From Acanthornis magna (Eukaryota; Chordata; Aves; Passeriformes; Acanthizidae): a DNA stretch of 64,000 nucleotides. The DNA is taken from the NCBI GenBank assembly GCA_036785705.1, contig JAWUZG010000332.1, forward strand, positions 4,154,001-4,218,000, in the 5' to 3' direction. Positions 54,331 to 64,000 of this stretch are shown here, one piece after another (within the stretch, counting starts at the first letter, position 1; every line of letters begins with the position of its first letter). Under the pieces are notes generated by a model. It was given only the letters and a program-made list of their open reading frames with translations. It did not search any database and was not told the DNA's origin. A program made the translations under genes and the position numbers.

Positions 54331-57300
54331 GAAGTGCAATGTCCTAATTTAGCACCAATGGGCGCCCGTCAGTTCTGGTGAGCGTCCCTGGGATTTTCCC
54401 AAGCCCCGGTTCCGAGCAGGACGGGTCCTGCAAACCTCTGTCGAAGGCACCATCTCTCTTGCATTGCCTGCGGAAACGGCGCCTTTAAATCATCGCTGAC
54501 GTAATGATGATGTTCAAACACGAGTGTGCCTTCATGTGGTGGAGCTGTGTGCTCCACAGCCACGACGCAAACCGTTTTTGCTCTTCGCCTTTAGTTTTTG
54601 CCTTTGCTGGTTTAACAGTTTCTTCTGGCAGCCACCATTGCTCTGAGCACAGCGTGCACAGCTGGACTAGTGACGTCTTATTGCAGGAAAAGAGGAAGAT
54701 TGGCCGAAAATTTAAGGCAGGGAGGGAGAAGGAGTACTCTCCGAGGTGGTGGAAGTGCAACTGCCTGGTGGGCAGAGGAATGTGAAGGAAGAGCTCTCTG
54801 AACACGTCAGGGAGTGAGACATAACGAGGGGTTGTGTAGAAGTGAATGAAACCTCATAAGGATCACAAAGATGAATTCCTCCATGAGTCGGGTCAAACTG
54901 GCTCTAAGAATGGGTTCAGCAGAGAGAAGGGAATAGGGAGTGGTTTCGGTATGGCAAACTGAAGGCAAATGTAAGATGAGGGGAATTAAACAGGGGTTAG
55001 ATTGTCTGCTGTGATACCAGGGGAAATGTCTATGTTAAAGGTGTTTAATGCAACTTAATACTTTAATACAGCATAATAATGTAATTTGGGTGAGAGACAT
55101 GGAATGCAGAGGAGGTCTTTGAGACTGGAGACCCTGAAATAAGGGTTAGGTGGAAGGGTGGCCCAAAAGGAGTGTGAATAGGGACACTGCATATAAAGGC
55201 ACTCTTGAGACCGCCTTGAGCTGGATGTGGAAGGGAAAGCACAAGCAGGCAGGGAGGAATGTGCCTGGGATTCAGCCAAGCAGAGCAGTGGCTTCACACA
55301 ATGGGCAAGACTGGATTCTGCCCCCGTGGCACAGCTGTGTTACTCCCTTCATGGCAGCAGTATCTTTGTTGTAACTGGCTCTTGATATTTAATATCACTA
55401 AGCACCGAATCTTGGCTGTGACCCAGAGCTGTCTACCTGGGTGATGTGTGGATCAGACACTCATGCATGCTGGATTGGGAAGGCAGTGTGGTAAGGATCT
55501 GGGTGTTGAGATGGTGCTGGCAACACACATGTTCTGGTGACCAAAGCTGCCTGACACATCACTGTCCACAGTGGAAAATGACAAGAGGACGAGGTATGCC
55601 AAAATATGAAAGCAGGGTGGTAAAGTTTTAAAGTATTGTTAAAAACAAAGCAAAGTGAAGGCAGGTTCACTTTGAGTCCTGTAAACAAGCCCTGGGCAAT
55701 GCTGCAAAATCAGAGAGATGTAGCAGAAAGATGAAGAACGTATTTCATGGTTAATGAGTGGTAAATGAATGGAATAAAGACTAACATCATTGTAGGCTGT
55801 CAGATCCTTTTCAAAAGGTAAGTACACCTGAAAGGTAAATGTGCAATTACTTTGATTTGGGCCATTCATTAATCAGTTTCTGCTACCACTGCCAGTATTT
55901 TGGGCACCAGAATGAATAACTACAGCTTGCCATTCCAATATGGCAAGGAAATTCTTAAGGAAATTCTGCCTTTGAGTGGATTTTTCTGCTCAACGGGAGG
56001 ATGTTGAGTCCAAAATTCTTGGGTTTTTTCATCATAAACTGAGCGATGGGTGGGTAGAGGTTGTGTGTGCACCTGAGGCATCAACATGTGGCTTTCCAGC
56101 TCTTCCCAGACAGATGGATTTATCCTTGCTGCAGGTCAATGTTAAGGAAATATATCAGTCTTTTCTGTGACTTTAATAGGTGTTGCTTTAGTTCAGAGTG
56201 TTTATAATGACTGTGCATCACTACAGAGCAGTAAACCCAGCAACTTCTCAGGTATTGTAGATGATATTGTTGCAGAAGAGGAATCTAGGGCAGATTGGGA
56301 GTGGGAGGAGTCTGGATGACAATTCTATGTTGATTGGGTAGGAATTGGTTATTTCTGCAGTTAATAATCAAGAAAAGGGGTAGGTGGCATACCACAAATA
56401 CTGCATTGTATACTGTGTGCAGTGGATCCTTGAACGGATCTATGTCCTGTGTGAATTAAGGTGGATGCACAGCAGCAGCTCTGTAGCTTTCTCTCAGCCT
56501 TCTGCCGTCACTCCTGCTTCCCCCTGAGCTGTAAGGGATTCTGTAGTATCAATGCAGCAGAAGTAAAATGCAACATTCAGGTACTGCCAGGACCTCCTGG
56601 AGTTAAAAAATCATATCTGCAGACAGTTGTGCTGGAGCTGACCAAGACCTGCTTCAGTGTGCCAGGACAAGAACCTCACTGTGAGTCTTTGCTGAGTTGT
56701 GAAGATGCAAAGAGATGTATTGATTTTTTTTTTTTTAAATTTAATGTACAACTTTTGGCTGTGCTCCAGATTTTCTCCTTTTTTGAGAGGCCCTATGTAT
56801 ACTATGTATATTTGAAATGTTCTGTTTCACTTGCCAGGAAATCCTCAGCTGTAGAAAGAAACGCAGTGAATATGAGAAAGGTTAAGATCTGCCCCTGTCA
56901 CACATTTATAGCCACTTGCTTTTGATCAATCAGGGTCTCATAACAAGCTCTCACAGAAGGAAGCTGGAAACAGAGGAGATGGAGGTGCTGCCAGGGCCCA
57001 TCTGTAAAAACTGCTGCTGAAGATCATTACAGAAAGGTTTTCTAGGAGGATAATTTGAAACTCTTTTCTGCTGTCTCCCACCTGCTTTGGGGTGTAGTTG
57101 GTAACCATTCCCTCTGTTGTGGAAAGTTGGGGGGGCAGAGAGCTTTGATGTTATTTTACTTCCCTCATCATCTGCAGTCTCTGTGTGGTATCAGCGCCTC
57201 TCTCCCCACAATTCCTAGTCATGTCCTAAATGCAAAACCTCTTTGGTGCTTTTTGTTTATGAGTAATTGAACTACTGCAGCTTCCCATTTTCTTCCGCCC

Positions 57301-57651
57301 CATGAGCCATCCCCATCCTGCTTTGGTGGGCTGGATGGGAGCTCATCTATGGCAAGGGGCAATCTGACTGTCAGAGGAGAGACCCTTCTCTCCAATAATC
57401 TGTGTTAATTTACCTTGCTCAGACCGTGAAGCAGGAAAGGGCCGCTTTTTTTTTTCTTTTTTTTTCCCAATTCTCTTTTTGTCCCTGCGTGTATTTTTTT
57501 TTCTTGAAGTTTAACAGGGGTAGAGTCGGCTGCCTCCTTTAATTGTGCTCTTAAAACCCCTCTGGGAAATGTTGTGCTCAGCCGGAGCGTGCCTGGGCTG
57601 TGCTGACCCATGTTTAGCCGATGCCTGTCACTTCTCATCCACCTTTCCCTT

Positions 57652-57666
57652 CCACCGCGGTTCGCT
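57652..57666 (+). promoter_or_regulatory. CSE/CTCF-like element upstream of PCDHAC1
   Basis: CCACCGCGGTTCGCT shares CCAC at one end and CGCT at the other with CTCF/CSE sequences (about 11 of 15 to the CTCF core). It is about 570 bases before the ATG, further than in A-G. In mammals PCDHAC1 keeps a CSE, while C2 does not. Confidence 0.4.
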
Positions 57667-57810
57667 GACAGCGTGCGGCAGCGCATCCTCTCGCTGCCTC
57701 TCCCGCAAGGAGCGGAGGGAGGAGGGGGTCTGCTCTGCATCTCTTTTCACGGAAACACATCCATGACGCGGCCTCGGCTGCGCGGAGCCCCCCCAGACTC
57801 CGTCGGGGCG

Positions 57811-57855
57811 TTAAAAAGGAGGGGAAGAAAGAGGAAGGGGAGGAGAAGCAGCCGC
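57811..57855 (+). promoter_or_regulatory. TATA-like and purine-rich stretch upstream of PCDHAC1
   Basis: TTAAAAAGGA, then about 35 bases almost only of A and G, about 145 bases after the CGCT-like site. It could be a weak core promoter; this is inference from base composition. Confidence 0.3.
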
Positions 57856-58234
57856 CGGCCGGCGGGACAGAGGCGGCGGGGGGAGCGCAGCCCCCTCCCC
57901 CGGCGGCGCAGGTGTCGCCGCGGCCTCTGGGTGGCGCCGCCGCCGCTGCCCGTCTAAGAACCGCGCGGGGCCACCGCGCCGGTCACAGCGAGCGGCGGCG
58001 GCGGCGGGCGCAGCGCTGCGGAGCTGCCGCCTGGCCCCGCACGGCAGCCGGCGGCACGGCGGGGGGGAGCGGAGCCGCCGCGGAGCCTCCCGCGCCTGCA
58101 CCGAACTTCTCGCCTTGCCGCCGGTGCGCCCCGGTGCCGGGTTGGTTCGCGCCGGGAACTTGGGGTGTTTGCTGCAATTCTGGATTATGTTCCTGCTGAG
58201 CCGGTCTGCGGGGAGCTGAGCCAGGGGAGGAAGC

Positions 58235-60649
58235 ATGCGGGGCTATTTAATGGTCTTCTGCCTTATTTGCTGCACCGCGGACGGGCAAATAGTGTATTCC
58301 ATCGCCGAGGAAACAGAGCGTGGAGCGTCTGTTGGGAACATAGCAAAGGATTTAGGAATAGATGCAGCTACACTTTCAGCTCGGAAATTTCGCATGATCA
58401 CCGGTTCAAGTAAGCAATATTTTAATATAAATGCCAGCACGGGGGCTTTGTCTGTTAACGAGCCCATAGACAGAGAACAGCTTTGTGAATTAAAGTCTGT
58501 CTGTCTTCTGAATTATGAACTCGTTTTAGAAAACCCTCTAGAGCTTTATAGGATGGAATTCAAAGTATTGGACATAAATGACAACTCCCCCAGCTTTCCC
58601 TTAAGTGAATATCATATAAACATGCCTGAGTTCCTGTCACCTGGGGCACAGTTTACACTCCCCAACGCCCAGGATCTTGATGAAGGTGCTAACAGTGTCC
58701 AGAATTATACTCTGAGCCCTGATGAACATTTTTATTTGGAAATGCAGATACGCGGGGACGGGAGTAAATATCCTGAATTGGTGCTGAAGAAAGCCTTAGA
58801 CAGGGAGCAGCAAGCCACTCACAGACTTGTGCTTACAGCCAAAGATGGTGGGAATCCTCCAAAGTCTGGTGATGTCCCAGTCATTGTGACTGTGCTGGAT
58901 ACCAATGACAATGCACCAGAATTTGAGCACTCGGTCTACAGAGCGAGTATCTTGGAAAACTCCCCCAGTGGCACTTTAGTAATCCAAGTGCACGCCACGG
59001 ACTTGGATGAAGGTCCAAATGGAGAGGTCAGGTATTCCTTTAGCAATACAACTTCAGCTGACTTACAGCGAATGTTCTCAATTCACCCGCACACTGGGGA
59101 GGTGACAGTCAATGGCGTTTTAGCTGTTCAGAGACCCCTTCTCGAGATGCTTATTGAGGCAAGGGATAATGGGGCATTTGGCATGTCCAGCACAGCAAAG
59201 CTGCTGGTGGAAATCACTGATGTGAACAATCATGGCCCAGAGATTACAATTACATCCCTTTCCAGTCCCATTCCTGAGGATGCTGTTCCTGGCACAGTGA
59301 TAGCTCTGCTGAGTATTTTGGATAAGGACCCTGGGGAGAATGGGAAAGTAAACTGCCAGATCTCTGAAAATCTTCCCTTCCAGTTAAAGCCTTCCCTTCA
59401 AAACTACTACAGCCTTGTCACCAGCGAGCTTCTGGACCGAGAGCTGATCAGTGAGTACAACATCACCATTACTGCCACAGACTTGGGTTCTCCTCCTATC
59501 ACCACTCAGAAGACTGTTTGGGTGCAGATTTCTGACGTGAATGATAACCCCCCTGTCTTTAGTGCTGACACATTCGATGTGTTTGTGGAGGAGAACAATC
59601 CACTTGGTGCTTTTCTCTATCAGGTCTCGGCGTCTGACCCTGATATAGGGGAGAATGGACGGGTCTCTTACACGCTCAGGAATTCCACAGTTGCAGGCAG
59701 TGCCCTGACCAGCTTTTTGTCTATGAACTTGGCCAATGGGAGCATCTATGCAAAATGTGCCTTTGATTTTGAGCAGCTTAGGAGCTTCTATTTCCAAGTG
59801 GAAGCCAAGGACAATGGGTCACCAGCCTTGAGTGCTGCCATAACAGTGAATGTTTACATCTCAGACCAGAATGACAATGCCCCAGCCATCCTGTACCCCA
59901 CCAGCCAGAACGGCTCAGTAGCTGTGGAAGTTGTGCCCCGCCTGGCTGATGAGGACTACCTGGTGACCAAAGTGGTGGCAGATGATGAGGACAATGCACA
60001 GAATGCCTGGCTTTCCTATCACCTTGCCCATGCCTCTGACTCTACCCTGTTCCAGTTGTCACCGCACACCGGTGAGCTGCGCACCACGCGCTCCATGCGC
60101 TCCACCGACTTCCTCAAGCACAAGGTGGTTGTGGTGGTGCGGGACCACGGGGAACCATCGCTCTCCTCCACCGTGACAGTGGGCATCCTGCTGGCTGACA
60201 CCCTGCCCCAGGCACTGCCAGACTTTGATGACAGCGGGGAACCACCGCCACTACTCAATGCTACAAACATCTACTTGATTGTTTCCCTTGCCTGTGTCTC
60301 GTTCATCTTCGCGGCATTCATCTTCTTCCTTGCCATTATCCGGCTGTGCCGGTGCCGGACTTGCTGCTGCAATGGCTGCTGCTGCCCAGCTGATGACTAT
60401 AAAAACTACTGCTACAGCGTGCACATGCTTCCCAGCTCCCACCTCCCACCGGACATGCTGGAGGTCACTGGTGTGGGTAAACTGACTCACACCTACTTGT
60501 ACAGGGCATCTGTAGGTCTTGGGCCTAGTAACAGCAGCATCCCAAATGGTGATGCTGGGAATGTTCCTAGTGGTCCAAGGTTACAAGTGCCAGGACCCTG
60601 CATCCAAGTGCAGCAGGTCCAAAGTGACCGGTTGAGTGCTGTCCTCATG
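58235..60649 (+). CDS. PCDHAC1: Protocadherin alpha C1 variable exon
   Basis: Encodes 805 residues: a short signal peptide (about 1-17), six EC repeats with DINDN, DTNDN, DVNDN and DQNDN junctions, a membrane helix (about residues 676-703) and a cytoplasmic piece. EC1 has the CxxxxxC pair (QLCELKSVC). Wording such as YSIAEETERG, PEFLSPGAQFTLPNAQD, a PDF-acidic stretch before the membrane and TYLYRASVGLG with a CIQ ending identify it as the C1 type rather than C2 or an alternate alpha exon. It ends ATG|GTGAGT, phase 0, so it can join the same constant exons. The codons are far less GC-rich than in A-G and it shows no sign of homogenisation with them. The EC3-EC4 junction is DVNNHGP. Just inside the membrane is a cysteine cluster (CRCRTCCCNGCCC). 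In mammals C-type isoforms are expressed more uniformly than the alternate ones. The start is the first ATG of the frame with a signal peptide. Confidence 0.93.
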
Positions 60650-63600
60650 GTGAGTACTTCTTCCTTTCACTTTTTTTCTCCAAGACACGTGGCCTTGTGT
60701 CTGCACTAGGCTGCTCAGTGCAGAACTTACTGAGGGCATTTGCAGGAAAACAGGTGTCAATTCATGGCACCTAGAGGAAATTTCGGTTTCTTTTATACAT
60801 TTCCTGAAGCCAAGAATCTCTTTGGCTGAAAAATTGTCATAGGATGGTAAAAGAGATGTTTTTGTTTTTTTCCACTGCAAACATTAAGGACCTTCAGACA
60901 TAACTGAAGGTAAAGAAGGTGTAAGTGAAAACTAAATACCTTGCAAGCCAAGCTATTGTCTTCAGAGAGCTAAGTAGGGGCATGATAAGAGTCCATGCAA
61001 GTTTCTAATCCATGGGTGGTTCTAAGCTACACTGTGTAGAGTCTGTGATTTTATTTTTTTATAATTTTTTTTATCCCTACCCCAACATTCCTGAGATTTT
61101 TTTCATTGAGGGGGAGTAGTTTGTTGAGCCAAGATGCTGGTTTGCAATGCCCAAGGTAAGTCTGTGGTGGAATAGCAGTAATTCAATATCCAGCACCTCT
61201 TTAGCAGATGTGATTTGTAGTGCTCCTCTCACTTTCCAAGCAATCCATGGGTTTTGTGAATCTAAAACAATCCTCTTGTGAGGATTGAGGATCTGACCAA
61301 ACTGGTTTCTTCTCAGTAGTATGATGAGTGCTTTTTCAGGAGAAAATATCTCCCCATGATCACAGGGCTACAAGGTGGGCTATGTCTGCAGGCCTAATCT
61401 GCTGGGTGTTGCTGCATTACTTGTCCAATATTCAGTTTCTTATATGTATTTTTAATAGGTCCTGTGTGTCCTCTTTACATTTTTATGAAGTTTTGAGATG
61501 TTTTGCCTGCAGACTGTCAAATTCCTTAGTGTGCCTAACAGTAACTGACCACTGTTGGTTCTGTCCAGGCGAGTACTCTATGTCTGGTAAGAGCTACTCC
61601 AGATGTTCTAAGGAAAATGTGAGAACCCAGGTTAGACAGCCATGATATAATCTGCTTCTTGCTATTGTTTTTTATTCTAGTTTACAATTATTAGAGGCTG
61701 TCCTAAATCTGTAGGTGTTATGTTTATTTTCACCTTTGAAATCTTTATTGTACCTTTAAATATGTGTATATGCCCAGCCCCTTTTTGAACTTTGATGCAA
61801 GGGTAGCTTCAATAACTTCTTTGGATAATAAAATATACATTCAACTATATAACATTTTGGTTTATAACTCTTGAATTTCCAAGTGGTGAATTTTTGTAAG
61901 CTTTCCCTTCTAGAAAAGTTCCAAATTTGCTCTTCGCTATGCAATTAGTTCATCACGCTTCCCTCATTTATGTGTTGACCAGATTCCATTTACACATTTC
62001 CTAGTATTGCGCTTTACTAATATTAATCAAAGTCATAATCAGTTTTAAACTCTGTTCTCTGTAGCAGCAGAGGGTTGCACATATTGTGGGTTTCTGGGTT
62101 TCTCACTATTCAAAGAGAGGTGTATGGAATACCCAGGTCTTGCAAAAGCAGAAGAATTGGTGTCCTTCCATAAGAAACTGTAGAGTCCAGGAAAATAGCA
62201 GTTGGCAGTATGTAAAGAAGAATCTGTACCTAATGCATTGGATACTTTGAGAATATCATTGATTATTTTGAAGATCTCAAAAAAAAAAAAAAAAGAAAAA
62301 GCTAAATTAGAACCTTGATAATGGGGAGTTAAAAAACTTTTTGGCAATGTCTTTGCTCAGAAGGTGTCTGCAAGAACTCTGACAGTGTCTGGCGGATGTA
62401 ACTTTGGCTGGAGAGTAGTTTATAATTGCAAAACTTTTATAATAATGATGAAATATATATAGAACAACAACCCAAAAAACCCAAACAAAAGACCTCAAAA
62501 AACTGTCACAAATAATTTCTTTGTTCCAGTTGAGCAAGATCAGGAAACTCAGGTTACCAACACATTAAAGAACCAAATAATAATGAAAATGCAAAAGTAT
62601 CCCTAATTTCCATAAGCAGAACAATTAAAGTGTGTCTCACTACATCTTGCTTTATTTCAGACATTCAGGTGAGTTTTTAAACTTGTAATATGAGACACCT
62701 CTTTAGGAGCTTTTGATAGTGGGCAAAATAAGTCCCAGATGTCATCTTCAACACTTTTATTTCCTTGGCTTCTAACACTCAGAGATGGACAACCATAGAC
62801 ATGGCCTATGTGGAAAGTCCAAAGGCTTTGCATAATTGAGCTGAGTAGGGGAGCAGAGGCAGAGTCTATAAAAATCCATCTACCCTTGAAACCAAAATCT
62901 TGCTGGTTATTATTAGTTTGGAGCTGATCATTCCAGTGGCATTTGAGCTGGAGGACTAACTACATATATATATACCAATACAAACTTTGGTTTAAAAAAT
63001 TAAAATTTGATTTTGGATGTTGACTAAATGTAGTATGTAAGTGCTTTCAGGCTGACTTATTTGGAGTTAAAAATATAAACCTACATGACCCTTTGAGTTT
63101 TTGAGGAGGGGTGATTGTATTGCTCCCTAAGAATACAAATGTAACAAAAATAAAGTAACAAATATTTAAAAGTCACTGGGAGCAAATTCACAGTTATCAT
63201 TCAAAGCACTGAAAAGTATTTAAAAATTACAGTTTTGGCAAATCTTAAATATACCTGGTTTTTATTTTGTTTTTTGTTGGTTTCTTTAATTGAGGAGGTG
63301 ATTACAATTTTCAGTACATGTAGGATAGAAAAAGGTCTGCATATATGGAAAGTTAATTGAATTTCCAGAAATTAGGTGTATTTTCAAAATTTAGGTTAAG
63401 CTCTTTATTCTTGTTCGCTTTTGCTACTGAATTACACAATAAGCTTGAATGTTTTTACATATGCAGACGCATGAGACCCATTTGTGCTTTTATATCTTCT
63501 ATTTGGGTTAGAGCTATAAATAGCTCTATGTATGGCCATAAGAGCAGTAGAGTAAACTGCAATTATATCTTTTTCAGTATTTTGTTGTGTCTGTCTGCAG

Positions 63601-64000
63601 CATGGCATAAATGGCAGCTAAGTGAAAAGCATGGTACGCTGCTGTCTGTATGGGAGACAAAGGCACGAGTGGTTACTAAAGTAAGCAGTGGTTCACTGAC
63701 TGATTTCTGGGATTGTGATGGAGCCATGGATTGCTACAGTTCTTTTGTTTGCTTGTGTTGGCCATTGTGCCACACAAAAAGCCTGTAAGATATTTCTATG
63801 ATCAGAGTAGTGACCTCTCTGTGACTTGACATTCCATATTTACATTACACCCAAAAATAGATGCAAACTTTGCTGTGGAGAATATTTCTCACTAAGCTGT
63901 AATGGGAGTGGAATAATTTTGCACGACACAGCGTGCATTTCCTGTGACAAAAATGGATCCATTTACATTGAGACAGGCTGGAAATTGAGTCTGAACTGCT
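60650..64000 (+). other. Intron downstream of the C1 exon
   Basis: AT-rich sequence with no cadherin frame, so PCDHAC2 and the constant exons, expected further on, are not in the window. An A16 run lies at 62279-62294 and a TA-rich run near 62963. Small open frames (for example 61328-61645 and 63357-63788) have no support. Confidence 0.7.
62279..62294 (+). repeat. A16 homopolymer
   Basis: Run of 16 A in the intron after C1. No element is recognised around it. Confidence 0.9.

Larger units (their letters stand above)
50900..57651. other. Spacer 7 between exon G and PCDHAC1
   Basis: No complete gene is seen. It holds unique AT-rich sequence, a T26 run, and a CpG-rich island at about 53.2-54.3 kb described separately. 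The recurring blocks of spacers 0-5 are absent. Confidence 0.6.

Noticed and set aside
58235..60649. PCDHAC2 or a gamma C-type exon as the identity of the last gene
   Set aside because: The TERG start, LPNAQD stretch, acidic PDF motif and TYLYRASVGLG ending fit C1; the order after the alternate exons also fits C1.

Overview
The window is part of a clustered protocadherin alpha (PCDHA) locus of a vertebrate, most likely a bird. Two short tails resembling avian CR1 retroposons point to a bird, as do the very GC-rich, heavily homogenised variable exons and the short (about 4-5 kb) spacers. I cannot name the species.

Layout, all on the + strand: seven large PCDHA alternate variable exons, called A-G here, start at 4828, 13866, 21025, 27659, 34824, 42403 and 48371. 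A C-type variable exon that I recognise as PCDHAC1 starts at 58235. Each variable exon encodes a signal peptide, six cadherin (EC) repeats, a transmembrane helix and a short variable cytoplasmic piece. Each ends at a phase-0 splice donor, as expected if one exon is chosen per transcript and spliced to shared constant exons that lie beyond the window. Bases 1-250 look like the 3' flank of a further variable exon just upstream, so the cluster continues to the left. The last 3.35 kb is AT-rich intron with no recognisable exon.

Exons A-F sit in repeated units with the same order: spacer, purine-rich tract, a distal conserved block of about 110-130 bp, a second purine-rich tract, a CGCT-box promoter element about 170-190 bp before the ATG, a CpG-rich leader, then the exon. 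Spacer 2 is a diverged copy of spacer 4, so exons B+C and D+E look like products of one two-exon duplication. Exon G has a different promoter and spacer but the same coding scaffold. PCDHAC1 is well separated, with an orphan CpG-rich region at about 53.2-54.3 kb between G and C1.

The most striking signal is the pattern of variation. EC1, EC4, EC5, EC6, the membrane segment and the cytoplasmic piece are almost identical in all seven alpha exons. Differences are confined mainly to the start of EC2, a segment of about 20 residues in EC2, and EC3. The shared parts are extremely GC-rich and the variable parts are not, which fits GC-biased gene conversion around protected cassettes. Stochastic promoter choice combined with EC2:EC3 diversity would give neurons different adhesive identities on a common scaffold. 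The function is inferred from the mammalian family; the sequence patterns are read directly here.
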